DNA of 64,000 nucleotides from Planctomycetaceae bacterium (GTDB lineage Bacteria; Planctomycetota; Planctomycetia; Pirellulales; Pirellulaceae): the NCBI GenBank assembly GCA_020638975.1, contig JACKHN010000019.1, forward strand, positions 60,381 to 124,380, written 5' to 3'. Positions 9,529 to 18,834 of this stretch are shown here, piece after piece. How positions within the stretch are numbered: position 1 is the stretch's first letter; the number at the start of each line of letters is the position of its first letter. Below the pieces are notes generated by a model that saw nothing but the letters and a program-made list of their open reading frames with translations, was not told where the DNA came from and ran no database searches. A program made the position numbers and the translations under genes.

Positions 9529-12500
9529 GTGACTGGCATGACGAACTTCGCGACCGCTTGGCCGCCGATGCCGAAGCTTACGAAGCGAGTTCGCCGCACG
9601 GTTCGACGGTCGACTCGAATTTCGAGACGGATAACCCTGGTCTCGCAAAAACGCTTCGCATGCTACAAGCCGTGTTCCTGCCATCGCCCGACTTGCCTTT
9701 CGAGGACCAGGCGGCATGGGAGACAATGGGACGTTTCGCGATCAAACGCCGCCTGGGCACTGGCAACTTTGGCTCGGTGTGGCTCGCTCACGACCCGTTG
9801 CTCAAACGCGATGTGGCCATCAAGGTTGCTCACGTTGGCATCCATGCTCGACCTGATCTGCAAGAGAGGTTCGAGCGAGAGGGCCACCTTGCCGCGCGGC
9901 TGCATCATCCGAACATTGTGCCGGTGTTCGAAACGGGCGTGGATCAAGGGCGTATGTTCATCGTGTCGGAGTACTCACCGGGGCCTTCGCTAGAAACTTG
10001 GCTTCAAGAACGTGCTGGTCCAATCGAGCCACGTATCGCGGCGGAACTGGTTCGCCAACTGGCCGACGCTGCTGACCACGCTCATCGGCAAGGACTGATC
10101 CATCGCGACATCAAACCAGGCAACGTGTTGCTGACGATCTCGGGCGACGGTGCCGCCGATTTGCCGCCCGTCCCGCGATTGACTGACTTCGGCTTGGCTC
10201 GCGATTTAACCAGCGACACGTCGGCCACACAAAACGGTGTGATGCTGGGCACCATTGGCTACATGTCGCCCGAACAGGCAAGCGGCAAGTTGGACGCGCA
10301 AGGTCCCGCATCGGATATCTTTTCGTTGGGCGTACTGCTGTATCGCCTGCTGAGCGGTACGGCCCCTTTCGCAGGTGAGACCGACTTCGAGACGATTCAA
10401 CAGGTCATTCGCGCTGAGCCCGTTCCGCTGACTCGGCGTTGTGCAAATGTCACCCGGGACTTGAACTCCGTGTGCTTGAAGTGTTTGGAGCGAATGCCCG
10501 TTGCGCGTTATGCTACTGCTGCCGAATTGAACGACGACCTCGACCGCTACTTGCGCGGTGAAGCGACCGTCGCTCGCCCTATTTCCGGCCTCGAGCAGAT
10601 GACGCGGTGGGCAAAGCGTGCTCCGGCGGTCGCCTCTCTGGTGTTTGTCGTCTTTGCGTCGCTGATTGCGATCAGTGCAGGGTTGGGATTCTACTTGCAA
10701 GTCGTCGAGCGGCACTCGCGTGAAATGGCGATCGCGTTGCAAGCGGCTCACGAAGAACGCCACGCTGCCGACGCCCAGCGTCAGATCGCACGAGCGATTA
10801 GCTACCGCTCGGACATGCGACTGGCCTTCGACCTTCGTGAACGCGGCGAGATACACCCGGTCTTGGAAATCCTAGCGCGGCAGCAGCCACAAGACGGCGT
10901 TGACTTGCGCGGCCCCGAATGGTTTGTGTTGGACGCTGAGTATAAGGCGAAGTATCGAGAGTTGGGGCGGCAGGAAGGTGCCGTAACGGAGTGTTTGTTG
11001 ACTCGCGACGAGCAGACGGTTTACAGCGCCGGAACGGACGGCGTGGTTCGCGTACGAAACCTGGCGACTGGCAAGTTGCTGCGAATAATCCGACCCGTGA
11101 TGGGCGAGATTCACGCCATGGCGCTTTCGCCTGACGAAACAACGTTGGCCCTCGGCGGCGAGACGTGGGACGACGATCGGGCTCGCGTTGCTCTGTTCGA
11201 TGCTGCGACGGGCGAGCGACGCGGGACGTTGCAGAACCATGCGACGACCATCGAGTCGATCGAGTTTTCGCCGGACGGGCGTTGGCTGGCGGCTGGCAGC
11301 CGGTATGAGCCGGTGCAATTGACTCGCTTAGCCGACGATGCCTCTTTCACGCTGAATTCCGATCGGCGTAACCGCAGCGTCTCCTTCTCGCCGGATAGCG
11401 AATTACTTGCGATTGCCGATGCCAAAACACACGCCACGATCTGGCAAGTCAGCGGTGACGAACCTGAGATGCTGCGACACCTCATCGGGATGGAGCATCA
11501 AACGGCCTATGCAATAAAGTTCTCCCCGAAGCAGCAGTTGCTGGCATCGACGTACGAAGTCGGAGCCTATGTCTCTCTGTTCGAGCCGACCAAACGCATC
11601 GTCTACGGACTCGCGATGGGAGGCTCTCTTCACAGTAACCCAGCAACGCTAACGTGTGTGGCCTTTGGTCTCGGCGGGGAAAGACTAGCTGCTGGAGACA
11701 AAGCGGGTGCGATACACTTGTGGGAGTTGGACTCCGAACAATTCCATCGTTCGGATCGGTTCTACCCGATCGCCGCCAGCCGACCGCATACCGCGACTGT
11801 GACGTCGGTGGCGGTTCGGAATGACTTGAGTTTGATCAGTGGTGGCGAAGATGGGCGTTTGTCGCAGACGAGTTTGTTCCGGGGGGGAGGCGCAAGGCAT
11901 GTGCGCTGGCGTGGCATTCGCGTGAATATGAGCGTTATGGATGGCGGTGAATTGCTCATGGCGTGTGAAGACGGCACGATTCGCCACCACGCGTTTGACT
12001 CGCCGACAGAGCTGTTGCTGTCGTCGACCGTCTTTGAACCGAGTGAGGTTCCAGAAGTGCTGCTCCGTGGTTCAAGCCCCTGCAAGTCTTTGGCGGTCTC
12101 CTCCGATCGACAGTTCATCGCCGTAGGTACGGAACATGGCGGCGTATGGCTCTATCGCCGGGACACGGGTGACCTTGTGCGTTGTCTCGTACCAGACGAA
12201 TTCGAGGTCGACGGAACCGATGTCCGAGTGGAAGCTCTCGCATTCTCGTCCAATGGCGAACGGTTGGCTCGATTCGGACAGCGGGGAACGTTGACGGTTG
12301 TAGAGACCGCCACGGGCCAAGTTGTGCTGTCCCAGGTTGTCGGCAACGGCTGGTCCGTTGCGATACTTCCCGACGACCGACTCGTGGCCTGTGGAGGGCG
12401 GTTCGAGGGGATCCGCCTCTTTGATATCGAGACGGGAAAGCTCAGTCAAACGTTCCCCGGTACGAATACCACGTCGCTTGACGTCAGCGACGACGGACGT

Positions 12501-12857
12501 TGGATATTTAGCTCGCATCTGGACGGTACGATCCGGATGCTTGATCGGCTTTCCGGAAACAGATCGCGTGCGATTACGGGGCATCGTCAGTTTTGCGAAT
12601 CGATCACACACTCCTTCTCGGCTCACCGAGTCATCAGCCTCGACTTACGGGGAGTGATTCAGTTTACGGACGAGCCAAGCGGCGAGTGCTTTGGAAGATT
12701 GACCATTGCGAATAAGCCCGACGATTTCGACGATATGCAGGTGCATTGCGATGACCAGCGGTTGGTGATCACGGGCAACGGAGCGGGGCCGGTGTCGGAT
12801 CTTTACGTTTGGGAGTTGGGTGGGGCGGCTGATTGTTCTACGCGCGACGATCCGTAG
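9525..12857 (+). CDS. Membrane Ser/Thr protein kinase with C-terminal WD40 propeller repeats
   Basis: A 1,110-residue protein beginning at GTG 9525. The eukaryote-like kinase domain spans about residues 68-340: glycine loop GTGNFGSVW, catalytic-loop HRDIKPGN near 193, DFG near 222 and a GTIGYMSPEQA activation/APE-like segment. One strong transmembrane helix lies at about 370-395. The remaining part, about 440-1100, consists of WD40 repeats (for example FSPDGRWLAAG) and should be a scaffold or sensor on the far side of the membrane. The sigma gene immediately upstream overlaps by 4 nt, implying one signalling unit. All core kinase residues look present, so activity is expected. Ligand and substrate are unknown; the partner sigma factor is the obvious candidate. 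Confidence 0.93.
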   Translation: MSDWHDELRDRLAADAEAYEASSPHGSTVDSNFETDNPGLAKTLRMLQAVFLPSPDLPFEDQAAWETMGRFAIKRRLGTGNFGSVWLAHDPLLKRDVAIKVAHVGIHARPDLQERFEREGHLAARLHHPNIVPVFETGVDQGRMFIVSEYSPGPSLETWLQERAGPIEPRIAAELVRQLADAADHAHRQGLIHRDIKPGNVLLTISGDGAADLPPVPRLTDFGLARDLTSDTSATQNGVMLGTIGYMSPEQASGKLDAQGPASDIFSLGVLLYRLLSGTAPFAGETDFETIQQVIRAEPVPLTRRCANVTRDLNSVCLKCLERMPVARYATAAELNDDLDRYLRGEATVARPISGLEQMTRWAKRAPAVASLVFVVFASLIAISAGLGFYLQVVERHSREMAIALQAAHEERHAADAQRQIARAISYRSDMRLAFDLRERGEIHPVLEILARQQPQDGVDLRGPEWFVLDAEYKAKYRELGRQEGAVTECLLTRDEQTVYSAGTDGVVRVRNLATGKLLRIIRPVMGEIHAMALSPDETTLALGGETWDDDRARVALFDAATGERRGTLQNHATTIESIEFSPDGRWLAAGSRYEPVQLTRLADDASFTLNSDRRNRSVSFSPDSELLAIADAKTHATIWQVSGDEPEMLRHLIGMEHQTAYAIKFSPKQQLLASTYEVGAYVSLFEPTKRIVYGLAMGGSLHSNPATLTCVAFGLGGERLAAGDKAGAIHLWELDSEQFHRSDRFYPIAASRPHTATVTSVAVRNDLSLISGGEDGRLSQTSLFRGGGARHVRWRGIRVNMSVMDGGELLMACEDGTIRHHAFDSPTELLLSSTVFEPSEVPEVLLRGSSPCKSLAVSSDRQFIAVGTEHGGVWLYRRDTGDLVRCLVPDEFEVDGTDVRVEALAFSSNGERLARFGQRGTLTVVETATGQVVLSQVVGNGWSVAILPDDRLVACGGRFEGIRLFDIETGKLSQTFPGTNTTSLDVSDDGRWIFSSHLDGTIRMLDRLSGNRSRAITGHRQFCESITHSFSAHRVISLDLRGVIQFTDEPSGECFGRLTIANKPDDFDDMQVHCDDQRLVITGNGAGPVSDLYVWELGGAADCSTRDDP

Positions 12858-12861
12858 ACGG

Positions 12862-12899
12862 ATAAAAAAATTCCCGCCGTTGTTTGCACAACGGCGGGA
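12862..12899. terminator. Strong intrinsic terminator between convergent genes
   Basis: A perfect 14-bp inverted repeat (12868-12881 with 12886-12899, 4-nt loop TTGC) has a run of seven A at 12862-12868. Read on the minus strand this is a GC-rich hairpin followed by seven T, a textbook Rho-independent terminator for the outer-membrane protein gene ending at 12960. It can also stop transcription of the convergent kinase gene ending at 12857, though no T tract follows it on the plus strand. Confidence 0.85.
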
Positions 12900-12959
12900 A
12901 TCGTGCGTCCCAAAGTTTTTCCCCCACCAGTATCTACCACGTGAATGGACAGAATCTGC

Positions 12960-13868
12960 TCACAGGCGGATCTCAACCGAGGCCGTTGGGCCGGAGAATC
13001 CGAGATTCGTTCCGAACCCGTTGAAGTCGTCGGCTAAGGTGTCGTTCAGCCAGAACTGAGACTCCCACACGGCACGCAGGTTCACGATACCGCGACCGAA
13101 TTCGCGAGTCCAACCCAAACCGAGTTGATTCTCGAGAACAACTGTTACCTCGTCCTCGATCGCTGCTGGGAAAAGTCCGTTGATCTGGCCGAAGAGCATC
13201 GACCCACGGAAATTGCCCACCAGATAAACCCCTCGGCTGCCCACACATCGCGTCGCCTCAAGCGAAACGGTCGGGCCGATTCCCTCGAAGTGGATATCGC
13301 TAGGACCAAAGAGAGGTGAGTTAAATGAGGATCGCGCGTAGCGGAGCCCCCCAGAAGCCATCAAGTCCCAGTTATGAAGTTGTTCTTGTAATGTGACTTC
13401 CCCATCGAGAACATCCATGTCGATATGGATAAAGGGGGCTCCTGCAGCCGTGCCGTGGTTGTGATTGTACATCCAGTACCGCAAGCGAGCGCCCAGTCCT
13501 GAGCCGTTGTCATACCCCAGTACAAACCGATGTCCCACGCCATAGTCATCGCCAAAAGTGCCGGGACCAAAGTTGGCGTCACCGACATAAGGTCGCAAGA
13601 TAGTCATTTCATAACCGGCATACCACGCCGGGCAGCCACAGTTGCAGACGGTCTTGCTGCAATCCTTGCACCCAAATTGCTCGGGACCGCCGCCTGTGTT
13701 GTACGACGCAAAGTCCGTTGATTGAGATTGCACTTGTGACTCTAAGGCGGTCAGCCTGGCAGCGAGCTCCTCGTAGCTCAGTGTTTCGGCTTGAATCGCC
13801 CCAGGACCAACTAACAGAATTGCCGCCACCGTCGCTAAACCTGCAGCGAGCAGCTTCGTGATCTTCAT
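12960..13868 (-). CDS. Secreted outer-membrane beta-barrel-like protein, Lpg1974/BBP7-type
   Basis: A 302-residue protein with a clear signal peptide (MKITKLLAAG start, hydrophobic to about residue 20, cleavage near AIQA-E). A short coiled-coil-like stretch follows (SYEELAARLTALESQVQSQS), then a cysteine cluster at C67, C70, C75, C77 and C79, then alternating aromatic/polar strands ending in a C-terminal SVEIRL, as in outer-membrane barrels. Overall it resembles the Lpg1974-like major outer-membrane protein family common in planctomycetes. It probably sits in the outer membrane; any pore function is not shown. The gene stands alone, facing the kinase gene, with a terminator just beyond its stop. 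The cysteine cluster before the barrel is unusual. Confidence 0.75.
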   Translation of the reverse strand: MKITKLLAAGLATVAAILLVGPGAIQAETLSYEELAARLTALESQVQSQSTDFASYNTGGGPEQFGCKDCSKTVCNCGCPAWYAGYEMTILRPYVGDANFGPGTFGDDYGVGHRFVLGYDNGSGLGARLRYWMYNHNHGTAAGAPFIHIDMDVLDGEVTLQEQLHNWDLMASGGLRYARSSFNSPLFGPSDIHFEGIGPTVSLEATRCVGSRGVYLVGNFRGSMLFGQINGLFPAAIEDEVTVVLENQLGLGWTREFGRGIVNLRAVWESQFWLNDTLADDFNGFGTNLGFSGPTASVEIRL

Positions 13869-14032
13869 GGCACCCTCCGTGGTGTTTTGTAATCGGCCCC
13901 CGTCTTATCCTTCCGAGGGTACTACTCATTGCATCGGTCGCAGGGGGGTGCGGAAATCGGTTTGCTGAGTATCGCCGATAGGACCAGTTTGATCCCGCGA
14001 AGCTCCCTAATCGTTACCACCGGAACAATCGC

Positions 14033-15349
14033 TCAAGCCACGCCTACCGGAACCGCCCAGTGCCCATCCCGGTACTGGCGACGGACTAACGCGTTGGCGT
14101 CGGCGTGATTCGTGATCTGTTCTTTCACGGGATCGAATTGGAGTACGCTGCCGACACGAGCTGCGATATTGGCTAAGTGCACGATGCCTGCGGCGAGTTG
14201 CCCGGCTTTGATATCCGCATTCAGCTTGGTTTGCGTGCCGCGAATGCAGTCGAGGAAGTTCGTGTGATGGCGAGGCAGTTCGACGGGGCCAGCATTCTCG
14301 GCGAGCAACTTCATGCGTGGGCCGTACATCTTCCAGCCTTGTGTGTGACCGAGAATCATCACACCGTTCGTGCCATAAAACGCGGCTCCGTTCTCGTAGC
14401 CTTCTTGCACATACGGCGACCAGATGCGCTGCTCGAAGATCAACTGTTTCTTGCGGCCCTTCGGATCGCCATCGACCGGATACTCGAAGGCGGCGTACTG
14501 TGTGTCCGGGAATTGCTGGTCGTCGTCAAAGAAATACTTGCCGCCCATGCATGTTGCACTTGAAGGATGAGTGTCGACACCCAATCCCCACAATGCCACG
14601 TCGATGTCATGCACACCATCGTTCCCCATATCGCCGCAACCAAAGTCGTACCACCAACGCCACACGCCGTGCAGCAAGTTCGATCGATAAGGGACCAGCG
14701 GAGCAGGGCCTACCCACGAATCGAAATCCAGATACGCTGGCGGAGCACTTGGTTGCTGCTTGCCAATCGAGCCGCGGCGCTGACTGTTCCACGCTTTTGC
14801 AACGAGGATCTCGCCGATCTCGCCCGCATGTAACCTTTGCATCGCTTCTTCGATCACGCGCGTGCTGCGACTCTGCGTGCCAACTTGCAGACATTTGCCG
14901 CTGCGCGCGACGGCATCGGCCATCAAGCGTCCTTCACGTATGTTGTGGCAGCAGGGCTTTTCAACGTAAACATGTTTGCCTGCATCCAGGGCCAGGATCG
15001 AAGCCGGCGCGTGCCAATGATCAGGTGTGGCAATGAAAACGGCATCGACTTCCTTGTCGTCGAACACTCTTCGCATGTCACCGACCTGCTCGGGAGCCTT
15101 GCCGCTCGTTGACCGGACCGCTTCGGCAGCTTTCGCCAATCGCTGTTGATCTACGTCGCACACATATTTAACGCGAACGTCTTTCCGAGCCGCGAGCAGA
15201 TTCGTGTGGCTGGTTCCCATTCCGCCCGGGCCGATCACGGCGACTGTGAGTTGCTCGTTCGCGGCAGCACGCACGGTCTGGTCGTTCATTGCGAGTGCAA
15301 TGGCACCGGCACTGGTCGCTTTTAAAAAGTCTCGACGTTGATCTAGCAT
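14033..15349 (-). CDS. Tat-exported Gfo/Idh/MocA family NAD(P)-dependent oxidoreductase
   Basis: A 438-residue protein with a twin-arginine signal (QRRDFLKATSAG at the N terminus). A Rossmann nucleotide-binding region follows (VAVIGPGGMGTSH near residue 37) and the family's EKP motif (VYVEKPCCHN, about residues 129-138) supplies the conserved lysine. The C-terminal half has the usual alpha/beta sheet with a planctomycete-type GVHDIDVALWGLGVDTHPSS segment. Members oxidise or reduce sugars and related polyols; the substrate here is unknown. Tat export implies it folds with its cofactor in the cytoplasm before transfer. It is transcribed alone and divergently from the LRR-DUF1549 gene. Length matches the exported branch of the family. 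Confidence 0.92.
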   Translation of the reverse strand: MLDQRRDFLKATSAGAIALAMNDQTVRAAANEQLTVAVIGPGGMGTSHTNLLAARKDVRVKYVCDVDQQRLAKAAEAVRSTSGKAPEQVGDMRRVFDDKEVDAVFIATPDHWHAPASILALDAGKHVYVEKPCCHNIREGRLMADAVARSGKCLQVGTQSRSTRVIEEAMQRLHAGEIGEILVAKAWNSQRRGSIGKQQPSAPPAYLDFDSWVGPAPLVPYRSNLLHGVWRWWYDFGCGDMGNDGVHDIDVALWGLGVDTHPSSATCMGGKYFFDDDQQFPDTQYAAFEYPVDGDPKGRKKQLIFEQRIWSPYVQEGYENGAAFYGTNGVMILGHTQGWKMYGPRMKLLAENAGPVELPRHHTNFLDCIRGTQTKLNADIKAGQLAAGIVHLANIAARVGSVLQFDPVKEQITNHADANALVRRQYRDGHWAVPVGVA

Positions 15350-15418
15350 CGATCACTCCTGTGTTGTGCGAGTCGCAAAGCGTGACATTCCAAAAATAGC
15401 AGATTCGCGTTGCCCTGA

Positions 15419-15449
15419 TTGTAGTACAGGGACACAATCAAGCTATAAT
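15419..15449 (+). promoter_or_regulatory. Predicted sigma-70-type promoter for the LRR-DUF1549 gene
   Basis: A perfect TATAAT (15444-15449) is preceded at 19 nt by TTGTAG (15419-15424). Initiation would fall near 15456, so translation cannot start at ATG 15448, and ATG 15502 with a good signal peptide becomes the likely start. It lies in the divergent gap with the oxidoreductase gene. Confidence 0.55.
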
Positions 15450-15501
15450 GCTCTCCTGCCTCGAACGCCTGCCTCACATTCCGCGAAAGGCCATTTCAGC
15501 C

Positions 15502-18500
15502 ATGCGGCCATCACGCGTCGTTATCATCCTCACTGCGATCTCCCTTTGCTCGCCGGTTGCGTTTGCGGCCGATGAAGTTCAAGCCCCGTCTCCCGAACAG
15601 CAAGCTGTCGAGGCGCTGAAACGCATTCGGACGAACATTCAGTTCAACAAGGACGGCACAACACGGTTGTTGCGGTTGAGTAATGCAACGGTTACCGATG
15701 ACGCACTCGCACATCTGCAACACTTCAAGCAACTCGACTACCTGGCGATCGTTTGCCCACAGGTGACAGATGCGAATACCAACCATATCGCAGGACTGAT
15801 CAACTTGGAAACATTGTTGTTGTCCAAATCCAGTATCGGCGATGCGACGCTCGCACATTTGACAGGTCTCGAGAAGCTGGAGCGACTGTATCTTGCCGAA
15901 ACCAAAATTTCCGACGAAGGACTCGCAAACATCGCGGGGCTTTTACAGCTAACCTCTCTGTCGCTCGAACAAACGGACATCTCGGACGAGGGGCTGAAGC
16001 ACTTACGAGGTTTGTCAAATATCGAGACTCTATTGCTGAACGAGACCCAGGTTACTGGTCCCGGCTTGACCGAGTTACAGGAGTTGTCGCAGCTTCGAGT
16101 GTTGTATTTAGAACAATGCGCGCTCGACAGTTCAGCGATCTTGAATTTGGAGCCCATCAAGAGTTTGGAACACTTGAGTTTGAATGGTGTGGCTTTGACG
16201 GACGAGATGATTGCGTCATTTGCCAAGCTTTCACAGCTGAAGGTCGTCGAGTTATATCGGACCGGATGCTCGCTTGGTGGGCTTGAGGCATTGCGTGCGG
16301 CGTTGCCCAATGCCCAGTTTTATATCGATCCGGAATTGGTGGTTGCCGAGCGACAAACACGGAGGACGGAATTGCATTCCGTCCCGGACGGGTTGAGAAC
16401 CCATCCTACGAATGACGATGAAGGCCCAAGATTGACCGCCATTGCTGACCGCTTGGCAGAAGCTGACGAACCGCCTGACTTTCAGAAACATGTGATTCCA
16501 TTGCTAGGTCGGCTGGGCTGCAACGGGCGCGCGTGCCATGGTTCGTTTCAAGGGCAGGGCGGGTTTCGGTTGTCGATGTTTGGCTATGACTTCGAAATGG
16601 ACCACGGGAATCTAAGCGAACGGATTGATCTCGATTCGCCTGACGACAGTTTGATTTTGAACAAACCGACTTCCGCCGACGAGCATGAGGGCGGCCTGCG
16701 ATTGCCGCCCGGTGGTTGGGAGCAGAAGCTGCTGCGGCGATGGATCGAAGCGGGGGCGAAAGGAGTTGGCGAGAATCCACCGACATTCGTTCGGCTGGAC
16801 GTGACACCCACCGAAATCGTCTTTAAAAGGTCTGACGAAGCGGTTCAGCTCAAGGCCGAAGCCGTCTGGTCGGATGGCACACGCGAGGACGTCACGTGCC
16901 TGACGCGATTTCAGACCAACGATGAAACCGTTGCCAAAGTCTCACCAGAAGGGATCGTGCAAACTTGCGGCACAGGCGACACCTATATCGTTTCGTTTTA
17001 TGACAACGGAATTCATTCGACGCAGGTGCTGCGGCCCGTCTCGGATTTGACAGGCGATGTTTATCCAGACGTGCCCACGCCGACCGAGATTGATCGACTT
17101 GTCGTTGAAAAGCTTGCCAAACTCGGCATCGTCCCATCGGAGTTGTCGAGCGATGAAGAGTTTCTGCGACGCGTGAGTCTCGACATCATTGGAACGTTGC
17201 CGACTCCGAAGGAGATAGGTTCGTTTGTTACCGACACGTCGCCCGATAAGCGATCTCGAAAGATTGACGAGTTGCTAGACCATCCGGCTTATGTCACGTG
17301 GTGGACGACGCGGCTTTGTGATCTGACGGGGAGCAATGCGGGTTACTTAGGCGCGACCGAGATGGCTCAGCCGGTGGCTGCTCAATGGCGAGCGTGGATC
17401 GAACGCCGTGTCCAGGAGAACGTGGGGTGGGACAAAATCGCCAGCGGGATTCTACTGGCGCGCAGTCGTGCTCCCGGGCAACCTTATCGCGAGTTCATCG
17501 CCGAGCAGAGCGAATACACTAATACGGTCGAGCCTGCCGACTTTGCCGCCCTCGACAACTCGATGCCGCATTTTTGGTATCGCGACAACATCAATCAACC
17601 GACTGACAAAGCGTTGGCTTTCGGTTACACATTCCTTGGCGTCCGTCTGGATTGTGCTCAGTGTCACAAGCACCCGTACGATCAATGGTCGAAACGGGAC
17701 TTTGAGTTGTTCACCGAATTCTTCACACGCATCAAGGCCGGTGTTCCGCCTGACGCCAAGCCGCTGCACGAAGCGACGCAGCACATGTTGGGCGTGCCTG
17801 TTAAGTTGAATACGGCAGCATTACGGCGCCAGAGCTATCTTCGCATTGCGGCCGAAGGGCGCCCGATTCCGTGGAACGAGGTTTACATCGAGCCGGCCAA
17901 GGGCGAACAGCCCGGCAAGTTGCTCGGCGGCCCCGAGATCGACCTCAGCCAATTTGACGATCCACGCGAGCCGTTAATGGAGTGGCTGCTGACCGAGCCC
18001 AATCATTATTTCGCGAAGTCGTTCGTAAATCGCATCTGGACCAACTATTTCAATGTCGGCATTATCGATCCTCCGGACGATTTGAATCTTGCCAATCCGC
18101 CGAGCAACAAGGCGTTGCTCGATCATCTCACGGACGGTTTCATTGGCAGCGGTTACGACATGAAGTGGCTGCATCGCACCATTGCGAACAGCCGTACTTA
18201 TCAGTTGAGTTGGCGACCGAACGACACCAATCGCGCGGACACACGTAACTTCAGCCACGCCGTTCTACGCCGCTTGCCGGCGGAAGTTGCGATCGATGCG
18301 ATCAATCAAGCGACGGCCAGCGACGAGGTGTTGGGCGCCGTCGAAATGGCCGTTGGCAATCGCAAGATCGGACAACATCCTGTGTCGTATCAAACGCGAG
18401 CGATCGACTTTTCACTGTTGATTTTTGGCAAGCCGTTGCGGACGACGAATTGTGATTGCGAACGGCAAAGCTCGCCGAATCTGCTGCAATCGCTATATAC

Positions 18501-18759
18501 ACGCAACGACCAGGAGATGCTTGATACTCTCGGTCGCAGGAACGGTTGGATCGCTCAACTCGAAAAGGAGAAACCAACAGCCGATCGAATCGAGGAATTG
18601 GTCGCTTCCGCCTACTTGCGTGCGCTGTCGCGTGAGCCGACCGCGAGCGAAGCGGCGGACTGCCGCCAGCATATCGAGCAGAGTGAGAGCATCGTTGAAG
18701 GTCTACGTGATCTGCTGTGGGCGTTGTTGAACACACAAGAGTTCATTACGAACCACTAA
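15502..18759 (+). CDS. Secreted LRR - cytochrome-like - BIG2 - DUF1549 - DUF1553 protein
   Basis: A 1,085-residue protein when started at ATG 15502, which gives a clean signal peptide (MRPSRVVIILTAISLCSPVA) preceded by GAAAGG at 11 nt; the in-frame ATG 15448 overlaps the predicted -10 box. Order: leucine-rich repeats of about 24 residues (55-265); a haem-binding-like CNGRACH motif near 340 in a planctomycete cytochrome module; a BIG2-like Ig domain (about 432-513); DUF1549 (about 527-740) containing a canonical CAQCH motif; DUF1553 (about 820-1075). The family is hugely expanded in planctomycetes and is paired with DUF1501 genes, as here. It is probably periplasmic and may bind haem. Biochemical function is unknown. 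Confidence 0.9.
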   Translation: MRPSRVVIILTAISLCSPVAFAADEVQAPSPEQQAVEALKRIRTNIQFNKDGTTRLLRLSNATVTDDALAHLQHFKQLDYLAIVCPQVTDANTNHIAGLINLETLLLSKSSIGDATLAHLTGLEKLERLYLAETKISDEGLANIAGLLQLTSLSLEQTDISDEGLKHLRGLSNIETLLLNETQVTGPGLTELQELSQLRVLYLEQCALDSSAILNLEPIKSLEHLSLNGVALTDEMIASFAKLSQLKVVELYRTGCSLGGLEALRAALPNAQFYIDPELVVAERQTRRTELHSVPDGLRTHPTNDDEGPRLTAIADRLAEADEPPDFQKHVIPLLGRLGCNGRACHGSFQGQGGFRLSMFGYDFEMDHGNLSERIDLDSPDDSLILNKPTSADEHEGGLRLPPGGWEQKLLRRWIEAGAKGVGENPPTFVRLDVTPTEIVFKRSDEAVQLKAEAVWSDGTREDVTCLTRFQTNDETVAKVSPEGIVQTCGTGDTYIVSFYDNGIHSTQVLRPVSDLTGDVYPDVPTPTEIDRLVVEKLAKLGIVPSELSSDEEFLRRVSLDIIGTLPTPKEIGSFVTDTSPDKRSRKIDELLDHPAYVTWWTTRLCDLTGSNAGYLGATEMAQPVAAQWRAWIERRVQENVGWDKIASGILLARSRAPGQPYREFIAEQSEYTNTVEPADFAALDNSMPHFWYRDNINQPTDKALAFGYTFLGVRLDCAQCHKHPYDQWSKRDFELFTEFFTRIKAGVPPDAKPLHEATQHMLGVPVKLNTAALRRQSYLRIAAEGRPIPWNEVYIEPAKGEQPGKLLGGPEIDLSQFDDPREPLMEWLLTEPNHYFAKSFVNRIWTNYFNVGIIDPPDDLNLANPPSNKALLDHLTDGFIGSGYDMKWLHRTIANSRTYQLSWRPNDTNRADTRNFSHAVLRRLPAEVAIDAINQATASDEVLGAVEMAVGNRKIGQHPVSYQTRAIDFSLLIFGKPLRTTNCDCERQSSPNLLQSLYTRNDQEMLDTLGRRNGWIAQLEKEKPTADRIEELVASAYLRALSREPTASEAADCRQHIEQSESIVEGLRDLLWALLNTQEFITNH

Positions 18760-18770
18760 GGTAGTCTCGA

Positions 18771-18804
18771 CACTCCGTGGCGAGAACTCTCGCGTCACGG
18801 AGTG
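18771..18804. repeat. Intercistronic perfect hairpin
   Basis: CACTCCGTG and CACGGAGTG form a 9-bp outer stem, with an inner GCGAGA/TCTCGC stem separated by AC and a small bulge GT. It sits between the stop of the DUF1549 gene and the start of the DUF1501 gene, with no T tract, so it may attenuate or stabilise the shared transcript rather than end it. Confidence 0.6.
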
Positions 18805-18834
18805 ACGCGTCTACATTATTCAGGACTAGCAAAA

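Noticed and set aside
15448..15501. Start of the LRR-DUF1549 gene at ATG 15448
   Set aside because: It overlaps a perfect TATAAT box; ATG 15502 gives a proper signal peptide and a ribosome site.
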